From Martinezella hainanensis (lineage in GTDB: Bacteria; Pseudomonadota; Alphaproteobacteria; Rhizobiales; Rhizobiaceae): a stretch of DNA of 64,000 bases. The translations under genes and the position numbers were made by a program. The stretch lies in NCBI RefSeq assembly GCF_900094555.1, contig NZ_FMAC01000010.1:141605-205604 (forward strand), written 5' to 3'. This document shows, piece after piece, positions 8,070 to 16,551 of the stretch (within the stretch, counting starts at the first letter, position 1; each line of letters starts with the position of its first letter). The notes under the pieces are model-generated. The model ran no database searches. It worked only from the letters and a program-made list of their open reading frames with translations, and was not told the origin of the DNA.

Positions 8070-8580
8070 TGGCGCCGCACCACGCCGCTTCGTCGTCATG
8101 GGCGTCAGCGGCTGCGGCAAGTCCTCAGTTGGTTCCGCGCTCGCGGCGCGCCTTGGCGGCATCTATGTCGATGGCGATGATCTTCATCCAGCGGCCAACG
8201 TCGCCAAGATGAGTGCCGGCATTCCCTTGACCGATGCCGATCGATGGCCCTGGCTCGACAAGATCGGTCAATGCCTTGCTTTGGCGGACGACACGGCATT
8301 GATCGGATGTTCGGCGCTGAAGCGCATCTATCGTAACCGGATTCGCGAGGTTGTCGGTGCACCGGTTTCGTTCATCCATCTCGCTGGCTCAAGAGAAACG
8401 ATCCTGAGGCGTATGCAGGCAAGGCGCGATCACTTCATGCCGCCGGCATTGCTCGACAGTCAATTTGCCGCACTCGAGCCGCCCGGAGCCGATGAACTCG
8501 CGATCACCGTCGATATCGATCGGCCGCTGGATGTCGTCGTTGCGGCCATCATTGCAAGCTTGGAGGAAACGCAATCATGA
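8038..8580 (+). CDS. gntK: Gluconokinase
   Basis: Phosphorylates D-gluconate to 6-phosphogluconate with ATP. The P-loop GVSGCGKSS is preceded by the strand RRFVVM. Further on come YVDGDDLHP, NVAKMSAGIPLTDADRWPWL and CSALKRIYRNRIR, all characteristic of GntK. The start is ambiguous. ATG 8038 (180 residues) keeps the first beta-strand and overlaps the SDR gene by 32 bases. ATG 8098 would begin inside that strand. Neither has a strong ribosome site, so translation is probably coupled to the SDR gene. The stop overlaps the start of the next gene (ATGA at 8577). Confidence 0.92.
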   Translation: MSTAASQLRSDGAAPRRFVVMGVSGCGKSSVGSALAARLGGIYVDGDDLHPAANVAKMSAGIPLTDADRWPWLDKIGQCLALADDTALIGCSALKRIYRNRIREVVGAPVSFIHLAGSRETILRRMQARRDHFMPPALLDSQFAALEPPGADELAITVDIDRPLDVVVAAIIASLEETQS

Positions 8581-9464
8581 GCAACAAGGTGGCGCTGATC
8601 GGCGCAGGCGCAATGGGCGGCGCGATCGGCGCCCGCCTGGCGGAGACCGGCAACCAGTTGACGGTTTTCGATCTCGACAAGGATAAGGTTGCGGTTTTGA
8701 CCGCAAAAGGCGCCACGGCTGCCGCTAGTGCGGCCGCGGCAGCCGCCGTTTCCGATTTCGTCGTCCTCAGCCTCAATTCCCCGAAAATCGTCCATGCCGC
8801 GGTATTCGGGCCTGAAGGTGTTGCCGCGGGCGCAAGAGCAGGCACGCTGATCATCGATATGTCGTCGATCGATCCCGATGCGACGAAGGCGCTATCGATC
8901 GAAGCGGCGGAAAGGGGATTGCGCTGGGTGGACAGCCCACTTTCCGGTGGGGCGCCGAAGGCCCTGATCGGACAGTTGACCCTAATGGCCGGCGGCAGCG
9001 AGCAGGATGTCGCGGACGCGCATCAGGTTCTGCGCCATGTGGCATCGAACTACACCCATATGGGTCCCGTCGGTGCAGGTCAGACCACGAAGCTCATCAA
9101 TCAAGTTCTTTGCGCGTTGAATTTTCTTGCCGTCGCGGAAGCCACGCAACTGGCGCTCGACGCGGGCGTCGATGCCGCGAAAATCCCGCAGGCGCTGAAG
9201 GGTGGGCGGGCCGACAGCGCCATTCTGCAGGAATATATGCCGCGCTATGTCGCTAAGGATTATCGCCGCACCGGCCGGATCGACAATATGGTCAAGGATC
9301 TGAACGGCGCTCAGGATCTCGCCCGCAGGACCAATACCGCCATGCCGCTGACGGCTGTCTGTGCGGAGATACACCGCATGCTGACGGCATCGGGGCTCGG
9401 TGGTGAAGACCAGGCAGCACTGATGGAATTCTTCAAAGGGCCGAACAAGGAGATCGCCGGATGA
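8577..9464 (+). CDS. Beta-hydroxyacid dehydrogenase (3-hydroxyisobutyrate dehydrogenase family)
   Basis: A 295-residue NAD(P)-dependent enzyme of the family that includes 3-hydroxyisobutyrate, tartronate-semialdehyde and 6-phosphogluconate dehydrogenases. Motifs are GAGAMGG at 9-15, the substrate loop VDSPLSGGAPKA and the catalytic lysine K172 in GAGQTTKLINQ. It is translationally coupled to gntK, and its product overlaps the next gene by four bases. The substrate is not readable from sequence. Its place after gluconokinase is compatible with a role on a C3-C6 hydroxy acid of the same pathway. Confidence 0.88.
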   Translation: MSNKVALIGAGAMGGAIGARLAETGNQLTVFDLDKDKVAVLTAKGATAAASAAAAAAVSDFVVLSLNSPKIVHAAVFGPEGVAAGARAGTLIIDMSSIDPDATKALSIEAAERGLRWVDSPLSGGAPKALIGQLTLMAGGSEQDVADAHQVLRHVASNYTHMGPVGAGQTTKLINQVLCALNFLAVAEATQLALDAGVDAAKIPQALKGGRADSAILQEYMPRYVAKDYRRTGRIDNMVKDLNGAQDLARRTNTAMPLTAVCAEIHRMLTASGLGGEDQAALMEFFKGPNKEIAG

Positions 9465-9793
9465 TTACCCGATACGCATTATTCGAAGGCAAGGTCAGGG
9501 AAGGAGAGGCAGAGGCGTTTCGAACGGCCGTCATGGAAACCATCCTGCCGAAGTGGAAGCAGTTTCCGGGTGCCCTCGACGTGCGAGTGACCTTTGCCGA
9601 GGCGCGCGATGAAGGCGCCCCGGAATTCCCGATGATTTTGGCCGTGAACTATCCGGACATGGCCGCCGTGGAGAAGGCTCTTGCAAGCCCGGTCCGCACC
9701 GAGGCACGCGCGGCGACGGAGGAGGTTCTCTCGCGCTTTTTCGAAGGACGCATCCATCATCATGTGACGTTGGCACATGAGTTCCAGCTATAG
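9461..9793 (+). CDS. Small dimeric alpha/beta-barrel (EthD/Dabb/ABM-type) protein
   Basis: A 110-residue protein. The N-terminal strand MITRYALFEGKVREGEAEAF and later RIHHHVTLAHEF suggest a ferredoxin-like dimeric barrel as in EthD and antibiotic biosynthesis monooxygenase proteins. It overlaps the preceding dehydrogenase by ATGA and is the last gene of this operon. The His-rich HHHV near the C-terminus might bind a ligand. Function unknown; in catabolic operons such proteins may act as isomerases, monooxygenases or accessory proteins. Confidence 0.72.
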   Translation: MITRYALFEGKVREGEAEAFRTAVMETILPKWKQFPGALDVRVTFAEARDEGAPEFPMILAVNYPDMAAVEKALASPVRTEARAATEEVLSRFFEGRIHHHVTLAHEFQL

Positions 9794-9902
9794 GCCGCTT
9801 CGGCACGGCATTTTCCGGCGCAGGGCAACAAGGCTCCGTGCTCGTTTGGCGGGACATCTTGGAGGGCCTCTTGCCATTCAGGGAAGAGACATATTACTCT
9901 GA

Positions 9903-9916
9903 TGGTAACGATAACA
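9903..9916. promoter_or_regulatory. LacI-type operator 3 (TGGTAACGATAACA)
   Basis: Differs from the other three operators at two positions in the left half. It ends 10 bases before the lacI-type start codon, so it would overlap the leader and support autorepression. Confidence 0.7.
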
Positions 9917-9926
9917 TAGGCCGTTG

Positions 9927-10961
9927 ATGAGTAACGATCGCAAAACGCCCACCATGGCAGATATCGCCCGCGTCATGGGAGTTTCTCCCATGACGGTGTC
10001 ACGCGCTTTCAAGGCTGACAGCCTGGTCAGCCCGGAGACCCGCGAGGCGATCCTGCGGACAGCGGAGGAACTGGGCTATGTCTTCGACAGCACGGCTTCC
10101 AACCTGCGTTCGCAAAAGTCCGGCTTTGTCGCCGTTACCATTCCCTCCATCAACAATGCCAACTTCGCAGATACGGTCGGCGGCCTCTCAGACACCTTGT
10201 CCAAGCGGGATATGCAGATCCTGCTTGGCTACACGAACTACAATGTCGAGGAAGAGGAGCGGCTGATCGAACAATTGCTCCGCCGCAAGCCGCAGGCGAT
10301 CGTGGTGACCGGTGGCACGCATACCGAACGCGCTCGTAAACTTCTGCAGACTGTAGCGATCCCCGTGATCGAGACCTGGGATATCCCCACCGATCCGATC
10401 GGCCACTATGTCGGCTTCTCCAACAGGGCCGTGATGCGCGATATGGTCGATCATTTCGTCGCACTCGGCTGTCGTCGCATCGCCTTCATCGGCGGCGATG
10501 TCCAGCGGGATTCACGCGGCAGTGAACGCAGACTCGGCTTCATCGCGGCGATGCAGGCGCATGATCTTGATGCATCGAGATTAATCGCAGCCGGATCGCC
10601 GCCGATCTCGATGCGCGAAGGCGCCAATGCCATGGCGAAGCTGATCGAACTCTATCCCGATACGGAAGCGGTCGTCTGCGTCTCGGATCTTGCCGCCTAC
10701 GGCGCGCTCACCGAATGTCGTCGGCTCGCAATTCCCGTGCCCGAGCGCTTTTCCATCGGCGGTTTCGGTAATTATGAGATTGGTGAGGTCTGTGTGCCGA
10801 CACTGACGACGATCAACGCGTTCGCGCGTGAAATAGGCGAGCGGACTGCGCAGTTGATCCTGGATATTCTCGATGGCACGCAGCCGGTCCCCGATGTCAG
10901 GATCTTGCCGCAACTGATTGCGCGCGATAGCAGCCGCCGAACGCAGTCTTCTGCCAAATGA
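9927..10961 (+). CDS. LacI-family transcriptional regulator of the sugar-acid block
   Basis: A 344-residue repressor. The N-terminal HTH reads TMADIARVMGVSPMTVSRAFKADSLVSPETREAIL with the hinge helix LGYVFDSTASNLRSQ. A periplasmic-binding-protein-like domain follows (SGFVAVTIPSINNANFADTVGGLSD onward), similar to GntR-type LacI regulators of gluconate and idonate genes. ATG 9927 is used; a TTG lies one codon upstream. It sits between the catabolic operon and the transporter operon, and its own promoter carries an operator. The inducer is probably a pathway sugar acid. It ends at a shared bidirectional terminator. Confidence 0.92.
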   Translation: MSNDRKTPTMADIARVMGVSPMTVSRAFKADSLVSPETREAILRTAEELGYVFDSTASNLRSQKSGFVAVTIPSINNANFADTVGGLSDTLSKRDMQILLGYTNYNVEEEERLIEQLLRRKPQAIVVTGGTHTERARKLLQTVAIPVIETWDIPTDPIGHYVGFSNRAVMRDMVDHFVALGCRRIAFIGGDVQRDSRGSERRLGFIAAMQAHDLDASRLIAAGSPPISMREGANAMAKLIELYPDTEAVVCVSDLAAYGALTECRRLAIPVPERFSIGGFGNYEIGEVCVPTLTTINAFAREIGERTAQLILDILDGTQPVPDVRILPQLIARDSSRRTQSSAK

Positions 10962-10989
10962 AATGGCACGGCCCGCTGGCCGTGCCATT
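10962..10989. terminator. Bidirectional terminator between lacI-type gene and transporter operon
   Basis: Perfect 12-bp inverted repeat AATGGCACGGCC / GGCCGTGCCATT with a four-base loop. It starts immediately after the regulator stop codon and lies 13 bases from the stop of the convergent binding-protein gene. The A-rich and T-rich ends serve both directions. Confidence 0.85.
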
Positions 10990-11002
10990 CCCGTTGCAGG
11001 GA

Positions 11003-12097
11003 TCACTTGCCCCAGATTTTCTTATATTCGTCCTTGTAACCGTTATCCGGATCGAAGGTGTTCTTCGGGCCGCCATCGGACTGGATATTGTCTGCCGTCA
11101 CCACATGCAGCGGCGAGAGATAGCCGGACCACTTTTCGCCGGCGAAGGCCCGGTTGAGTTCGTCGACCAATTGCCAGCCCTGGAGATTGAGCGGCTCCGC
11201 CACAGTGACCTTCTGGTATTGGCCGGCACGGATGCGCTCATAGGCCGATTGCGAGCCGTCGCCGGCTGCGACGTTGATCGGCGCATCGGTGCCACCCTTG
11301 CCGGCCGAGGCAAGCGAAGGACCCATGAAGTCGAAATAGAGGTCGTTGATGGCAAGCGAATGGGTCCAGCTGTCACCGTATTTCTGCAGGAGAGAGGTGG
11401 TGAGCTGCGGCATGCGCTGCGATGTCTCGGCGATCGGCGTATCGACATATTCGAGCACCTTGCCGCCGAGCCTTTCGATCTCCTGCTTCATCCTGTCCGC
11501 CTTGGCGATGGCGATCGCATAGGTGGAGTCGGTGAAAATGATGACACCCGGCTTGCCCTTGGCATCGACGAATGCCCAGTCGGCAGCCGCCTTCGAGACT
11601 TCCATCGCATCGGTGCTGACATTGGCGAAGAGACCGTTCTTATCGTCGGGGCCGATAGTTGGACCGGCATGCCAGGCGACCAACGGAATTTTAGCGGCCT
11701 TTGCCTGTTCCAGCGCCGGAGCCTGCTCGACGGCATCGAAGCCATCGATGATGATGCCGGCAGGCTGCAGTGCTATCGCCTGGCCGAAGGCGGCAGTGCG
11801 TCCGCCGATGGAGCCCGCGCCATCGAGAACTTTTACCTCCCAACCAATCGCCTTTGCCGCTTCCTCGACACCGTTGCTGACGCCGAGAATGCCGCCGTTC
11901 TTGAGATCGCCGGCGAGCACGACGATGGTCTTGCCTGCCTGCGCCTTGGGACCGGTGGTCGGGCCGTCCCATTTGGTGACCGGGGTTGCATATTTGTCGA
12001 CGACGGCCTTCGCATCCGCCATCGGATCTGCATAGGCCTGACCGGCGCACAGCACCAGGGCAGCGGTTGTTACCTGCAGGAATTGTCTACGGTTCAT
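11003..12097 (-). CDS. Periplasmic sugar-binding protein of ABC transporter
   Basis: A ribose-type (type I periplasmic binding protein) receptor of 364 residues. The N-terminal signal peptide MNRRQFLQVTTAALVLCAGQAYA ends at an AxA-like cleavage site. The mature part shows GKTIVVLAGDLKNGGILGVSNGVEEAAKAIGWEVKVLDGAG and AIALQPAGIIIDGFDA. The start at 12097 follows GGGAGGAGAAGAC; the longer frame lacks a signal peptide. It is the last gene of the ATPase-permease-binding protein operon controlled by operator 4. The likely ligand is the sugar or sugar acid handled by the neighbouring enzymes (inference). Confidence 0.9.
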   Translation of the reverse strand: MNRRQFLQVTTAALVLCAGQAYADPMADAKAVVDKYATPVTKWDGPTTGPKAQAGKTIVVLAGDLKNGGILGVSNGVEEAAKAIGWEVKVLDGAGSIGGRTAAFGQAIALQPAGIIIDGFDAVEQAPALEQAKAAKIPLVAWHAGPTIGPDDKNGLFANVSTDAMEVSKAAADWAFVDAKGKPGVIIFTDSTYAIAIAKADRMKQEIERLGGKVLEYVDTPIAETSQRMPQLTTSLLQKYGDSWTHSLAINDLYFDFMGPSLASAGKGGTDAPINVAAGDGSQSAYERIRAGQYQKVTVAEPLNLQGWQLVDELNRAFAGEKWSGYLSPLHVVTADNIQSDGGPKNTFDPDNGYKDEYKKIWGK

Positions 12098-12137
12098 GTC
12101 TTCTCCTCCCTTTGGACATTCGAACTTCAGATGATCT

Positions 12138-13208
12138 TCATTTCTCCGCCGGCTTGGCGGAAAGTTGTGGTGCTTGGGCAGGGGCCATGCGTCCTGCATG
12201 GCTGCGACGGCGCTGGGCGTAGCCGGCGATGCCGATGGCGACGAGCAAGGTGACGCCGTTGAACAGAGGCTCGACATAGAAGGAGCCGCCGAACTGCTGG
12301 ATGCCGGCAATACCAACCGCCAGGATGATGACGCCGATCATCGTGCCCCAAACATTGACACGGCCCGGCTTGATGGTAGTCGATCCAAGGAATGCGCCAA
12401 CGAGTGCTGGCAGAAGATATTCAAGCCCGACGCTTGCCTGACCGATGCGCAGCTTGGAGGCAAGCAGCACGCCCGCAATGGCGGCAAGGGTGCCCGAGGT
12501 GACGAAGGCGCCGATGACGAAGCGGCGGACGGGGATACCGTTGAGCGCAGCAGCCTTCGGATTGGCGCCGATCGCGTAGATGTAGCGGCCGATCGGCAGA
12601 TATTCCAGCACGATCCACATGACGAAGGCAAGGGCAAGGACATAGATGCCGGTGATCGGCAGGCCGAAGACCATGGTGCCGTTCAGCGCATAAAATCCTT
12701 GCGGCAACATGCCGACCACCTGCCGTCCGCCCGTATGCCAGAGCGCGATGGCGTAAAGGACCGTGCCCGTGCCAAGCGTTGCGATGAAGCTGTCGATCTT
12801 GGCGATCTCCACGAGAAGACCATTCAGGAAGCCGGTCAATGCGCCAAGCGCGATGACGATCAAGACGGCGACCGGCCAGGGCAGGCCGAACATCGTCTGC
12901 AGGCTGATTGCGAGCACATGCCACAGCACGATGCCATAGCCGATCGTCAGGTCGATGCGTCCCGCCGCCATCGGGATCATCGCGGCCAGCGACAGGATGG
13001 CGATGATCGTCTTATCCGAAATGATCGAACGCAGGTTGAGCATCGTCGGGAACGTCTGCGGCAGCAGAATGGAGAAAAGCAGGATCAGGAAGACGGTCAG
13101 GATCACGAGACCGTAGACTGGCAGCAGACGCTGGATCTTCTGGCCGAAGCTCATGGCCGAAAGCTCGGCGCGGGTCGGTTCGAGCGCGTTGGATTCGATC
13201 GATTGCAT
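12138..13208 (-). CDS. ABC sugar transporter permease (RbsC type)
   Basis: A 356-residue inner-membrane protein with about nine to ten hydrophobic segments, such as LVILTVFLILLFSILLP and IIAILSLAAMIPMAAGRIDLTIGYG. The family pattern of the BPD_transp_2 fold is visible in the DSFIATLGTGTVLYAI loop and in LEYLLPALVGAFLGSTTIKPGRVNVWGT. It forms the channel with the ATPase encoded 16 bases upstream and the binding protein encoded 40 bases downstream. Confidence 0.92.
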   Translation of the reverse strand: MQSIESNALEPTRAELSAMSFGQKIQRLLPVYGLVILTVFLILLFSILLPQTFPTMLNLRSIISDKTIIAILSLAAMIPMAAGRIDLTIGYGIVLWHVLAISLQTMFGLPWPVAVLIVIALGALTGFLNGLLVEIAKIDSFIATLGTGTVLYAIALWHTGGRQVVGMLPQGFYALNGTMVFGLPITGIYVLALAFVMWIVLEYLPIGRYIYAIGANPKAAALNGIPVRRFVIGAFVTSGTLAAIAGVLLASKLRIGQASVGLEYLLPALVGAFLGSTTIKPGRVNVWGTMIGVIILAVGIAGIQQFGGSFYVEPLFNGVTLLVAIGIAGYAQRRRSHAGRMAPAQAPQLSAKPAEK

Positions 13209-13224
13209 GGGTGTTTCCTCCGGT

Positions 13225-14721
13225 TCAGGCCGCTTCTGATGCAGATGCGGCGGCGATGACCGCCGGCGTTGTTAGGTCAGCACCACTGAGTTCGCGCACG
13301 ATCCTCCCGCGCGAAAACACCAGGGCACGATGGCAGATATGAGCGATTTCCTCGAAATCGGTGGAGACGACGAGAACGGCGAGGCCCGCCTCGACTGCCT
13401 CGGCGATCAGCCGATAGATGTCGGCCTTGGCGCCAACATCGACGCCGGCTGTGGGGTCCTCGGCGATCAGCAATTTGCGGCCTGTCGCCAACCATCGTCC
13501 CACGACGACCTTCTGCTGATTCCCGCCAGACAGCGCCTCGATGGCAAGGCTTTGATCGTTGGGCCTGAGGCCGACACGGCTGCCGAGCGAATAGGCGGCC
13601 TCCGCTTCGCGGCGCGGGGACAGGAACGAAAACAGGCTTCTGCCGGAAGCACCGGGATTGAGAAAGGTATTTTCGCGCAGGCTGAGCGACATGGCGACGG
13701 ACTCTTCGGTGCGGTCGCGGGCGATCAGCCCGATACCCGAAGCCATCGCGGCGACCGTGCTGGAGAGATCCGGCTCCGACCCATTCAGGCGCACGCTGCC
13801 TTGCGACGGCTCGCAGCCAAACAGGGCGCGTCCGATCAGCTCCTGTCCGGCGCCGCGCAAACCGACAAGACCGAGCAATTCGCCCTGTCGGATATCGAAG
13901 GATACCGGTCCGGCGCCGCGGCAGGAGAGCTCTTTCACCGAAACGATCGCCGGCCCGGCGCTTCTCTCCGCCTTGACGAACAGCTGGTCCGCCTTACGCC
14001 CGACGATCATGCGGATAAGCTCGTCCGGCGTCGTCTCGGAAACAGGCTTCTGGCCTACCAGGTGACCGTCACGCAACACGGCAACGCGATCGGCAATGCG
14101 GAAAATCTCGTCGAGACGATGCGAAACATAGATCATGGCCACGCCGCGCTCCTTAAGTGGGCGGATGGCGGCAAAGAGCTTTTCGACTTCATCGGCGGGC
14201 AGGCTGGCTGTGGGTTCATCAAGCACCAGCACATCGGCTTCGACAGCGAGCGCGCGGGCGATTGCGACGAGCGACTTTTCGGTGCGGGTCAGCTCCTGGA
14301 CGCGGGTCGATGGATCGAAATCGCAGCCGACGAGCTTCAGCGCCTCGGCGGTACGCCGTTCCGTCGCCCGCCAATCGATCAGTTTGCCGCGCAGAGAGTA
14401 ACCCTGTGCAAGCCCGACATTCTCACCCACCGTCATCCATTCGATCAGTCCGAGATCCTGATGGATAAAGGCGACCGGCTGGCGCTGGTTGGGTTGGGGC
14501 GGGCGATGATGATAGGGCTTGCCGCGAAACAGGATCTGCCCGCCGTCCGGCTTGTAGATGCCAGCCAATGTCTTGATGAGCGTCGATTTGCCCGCGCCAT
14601 TTTCTCCGAGAAGCGCGAGAATTTCGCCCCGCTGCAGGTCAAGAGATACGTTCGACAGCGCGCGCGTTCCGCCAAATTCCTTGGTGATATCGGAAAATTC
14701 GAGCAGCTTTTCGTCGTCCAT
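13225..14721 (-). CDS. ABC sugar transporter ATP-binding protein (RbsA type, two ATPase domains)
   Basis: A 498-residue duplicated ATPase. The N-terminal half has Walker A GENGAGKSTL, a degenerate ABC signature (RVQELTRTEK) and Walker B VLVLDEPTASL. The C-terminal half lacks a good Walker A (GLRGAGQELI) but keeps the signature LSGGNQQKVVVGRW and LIAEDPTAGVDVG. This asymmetry is usual in the RbsA/MglA group. It is the first gene of the transporter operon; operator 4 lies 35 bases upstream of its ATG. Confidence 0.93.
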   Translation of the reverse strand: MDDEKLLEFSDITKEFGGTRALSNVSLDLQRGEILALLGENGAGKSTLIKTLAGIYKPDGGQILFRGKPYHHRPPQPNQRQPVAFIHQDLGLIEWMTVGENVGLAQGYSLRGKLIDWRATERRTAEALKLVGCDFDPSTRVQELTRTEKSLVAIARALAVEADVLVLDEPTASLPADEVEKLFAAIRPLKERGVAMIYVSHRLDEIFRIADRVAVLRDGHLVGQKPVSETTPDELIRMIVGRKADQLFVKAERSAGPAIVSVKELSCRGAGPVSFDIRQGELLGLVGLRGAGQELIGRALFGCEPSQGSVRLNGSEPDLSSTVAAMASGIGLIARDRTEESVAMSLSLRENTFLNPGASGRSLFSFLSPRREAEAAYSLGSRVGLRPNDQSLAIEALSGGNQQKVVVGRWLATGRKLLIAEDPTAGVDVGAKADIYRLIAEAVEAGLAVLVVSTDFEEIAHICHRALVFSRGRIVRELSGADLTTPAVIAAASASEAA

Positions 14722-15107
14722 CCTGCTCCTCCCAAAGCTTCGATGGGAAGAGGCTATGTTATCGATAACATTCCGTCAAGAGGCTCAAGGGTTGCCGAGG
14801 AATACGCGACCACTTGGTTCAGACGCATGTGGAAATTTGCGTATTAACCGGGAAGGTGGTTTAGGTATAAAATATATTTCGAGAGATCCGATCATATTAT
14901 GAAATAATATAAGTATAATCAAAATATATACGACTACGATATGCTGATATATCCGTGCGGTTGCAATTGTAATATTTATTGCGATGCGCATTGATTTTGC
15001 TTATCATTCAGAATTATTTCACGCCGGGATGCGGGCGAGGATTTGCTTTCAGGGAAATAATTGAAGTCTGAAAGATGGTCCGCTGATGCAGCACAAAAGG
15101 GGATCAT
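14722..15107. other. AT-rich divergent intergenic region
   Basis: About 386 bases between the transporter operon and the araC-type gene. The left end holds LacI operator 4. The rest is strikingly AT-rich and includes a perfect ATATTAT-GAA-ATAATAT repeat at 14894-14910, a possible regulator site. No gene is seen. Confidence 0.5.
14757..14770. promoter_or_regulatory. LacI-type operator 4
   Basis: TGTTATCGATAACA with flanking A/T, a 16-bp perfect palindrome (14756-14771). It lies upstream of the ABC transporter operon and ties uptake to the catabolic genes. Confidence 0.85.
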
Positions 15108-16094
15108 TTGACCTACGCGACGCACTCGGTGTTCAAGGTCGAGAAGGCAGATGCGGAGGAGATGACGGCGCATTATGCGAGAACATTGTTTCCCGCCATT
15201 GTCGAGCCTCTCCATCCACGCGGCACGATTTCGGTAGCGGATCGCCACTACACGATCGGTTCCTGCAGCGTCTGGCGCGGCAAATGCCATTCCGGCATGA
15301 GCGTCAAGCTGTCCGGCGGTCCCGATGCTTACGGCCTCTATCTGCCGACCGCTGGCAAGATGTTGATCGACGCTGAAGGGCGGCAGCTGGAGTCGCTGCC
15401 AGGCAGGGGGCTGCTGGCCGATATGTCATCTTTTGAACATCTGACATTGTTCGAACAGCGCGGCCACATGGGTATCGCATTCGAAAAGTCGGCCATGGTC
15501 CGACAGCTTAGCGAATTGCTGGATGCACCGGTTCCGGATGATCTGAAATTTACCGGCCCGGTCGATCTGATGTCGGGGCGAGGGATGCAGATTGCTGCAC
15601 TTGGAAATCTGATCTGGCAGGATCTCACGGCAGGCGGCGCAGAACGATCCTCCGCAGCATTCAGCCAATGCCTTTTACAGGCGATGATGATCGCTCTGCT
15701 TGAAACCGTACCGCACAACTATTCAGCGCAATTGCAACGGCCGGCATCGCCGGCCATCCCAAGGCAGTTGAAACGGGCGATGGAATATATGCACGCCAAT
15801 GCCGGCGCAGACATCAGGATGGCCGATATTGCCAGGGAAACTGGCACGAGCGTGAGGTCCTTGCAGGCCGCGTTCCAGCAGTTCAAGAACACAACGCCTC
15901 TTGGCTACCTGCGGAATATACGACTGCAGGGCGCACGCAGAACCCTGATGGATTCGGGGCATTCGCGGCTAGTTGCCGACATCGCGCGCGATTGGGGATT
16001 TTCTCACATGGGTCGCTTCGCAGCGCTTTACTATCAATCCTTCGGCGAAATGCCGTCCGAGACCGTCAGGCAGCCTCGGCGAGAGAATAGATAG
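15108..16094 (+). CDS. AraC-family transcriptional regulator
   Basis: A 328-residue regulator. The C-terminal ~100 residues carry two helix-turn-helix units (RMADIARETGTSVRSLQAAFQQFKNTTPLGYLRNIRLQGARRTL and VADIARDWGFSHMGRFAALYYQSFGEMPSE). The N-terminal ~210 residues are a sensing domain similar to the AraC-binding-like domain of activators such as FeaR (an impression, not tested). The start is a TTG at 15108, four to five bases after AAAGGGGA. The next in-frame ATG (15162) would cut the N-terminal domain. The target genes are not evident. Confidence 0.88.
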   Translation: MTYATHSVFKVEKADAEEMTAHYARTLFPAIVEPLHPRGTISVADRHYTIGSCSVWRGKCHSGMSVKLSGGPDAYGLYLPTAGKMLIDAEGRQLESLPGRGLLADMSSFEHLTLFEQRGHMGIAFEKSAMVRQLSELLDAPVPDDLKFTGPVDLMSGRGMQIAALGNLIWQDLTAGGAERSSAAFSQCLLQAMMIALLETVPHNYSAQLQRPASPAIPRQLKRAMEYMHANAGADIRMADIARETGTSVRSLQAAFQQFKNTTPLGYLRNIRLQGARRTLMDSGHSRLVADIARDWGFSHMGRFAALYYQSFGEMPSETVRQPRRENR

Positions 16095-16140
16095 CGCTGC
16101 GATCTGTTTGCGCGAGGAGATTGCTTCGCCGCAGCCAAGC

Positions 16141-16551
16141 CTATTCGCCGACCGCGTTTACGATACGGCAGAGGTTCTTGCTGACGCCCGGCGCCACTTG
16201 TCCAGCTTGCACGATGAACAGCGCATCGACACGGCTGCCTTTGCCGTTCTTGCGCACGACGACCCGGAGCGTTTGTGGTCTGCCGGAGCCGCTCGTTTCC
16301 TGCTGCGCGGTCAGTGTGCCGAGCTTCTTTTCGACGTTCACGTCGACGAAGCCTTCTGCCAGAACGGCACGGGATACCTTGTCAAAGGCGGCGTTGGGGT
16401 TGATGGAGGGGAAGACCATCCAGGTCTTGTAAGTGATGCCGGTGACGAGCGGCACGCCGCTGCTCTCATAATGATCTGAGCAGGCATCGGCAAACGCCGG
16501 AGTAGCCGAAAGAACCCCAAGCGCCAAGACGCAAGCTATTCTTGTGAGCAT
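16141..16551 (-). CDS. Small secreted protein of unknown function
   Basis: A 136-residue protein with a clear signal peptide (MLTRIACVLALGVLSATPAFA, cut before DAC). The mature part of ~115 residues contains two cysteines (ACSDHY and NLCRIV) that could form a disulfide. ATG 16551 is chosen because it gives the signal peptide and has AGAAGG upstream. I recognise no family. It ends close to the convergent araC-type gene. Confidence 0.7.
   Translation of the reverse strand: MLTRIACVLALGVLSATPAFADACSDHYESSGVPLVTGITYKTWMVFPSINPNAAFDKVSRAVLAEGFVDVNVEKKLGTLTAQQETSGSGRPQTLRVVVRKNGKGSRVDALFIVQAGQVAPGVSKNLCRIVNAVGE

Noticed and set aside
10958..12253. 431-residue open frame on the plus strand
   Set aside because: It is antisense to the sugar-binding protein gene, a common shadow in GC-rich DNA; its product has no recognisable domain and low-complexity charged composition.
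13330..14847. 505-residue open frame on the plus strand
   Set aside because: Antisense to the RbsA-type ATPase, which has all its motifs on the minus strand; it also runs through operator 4.
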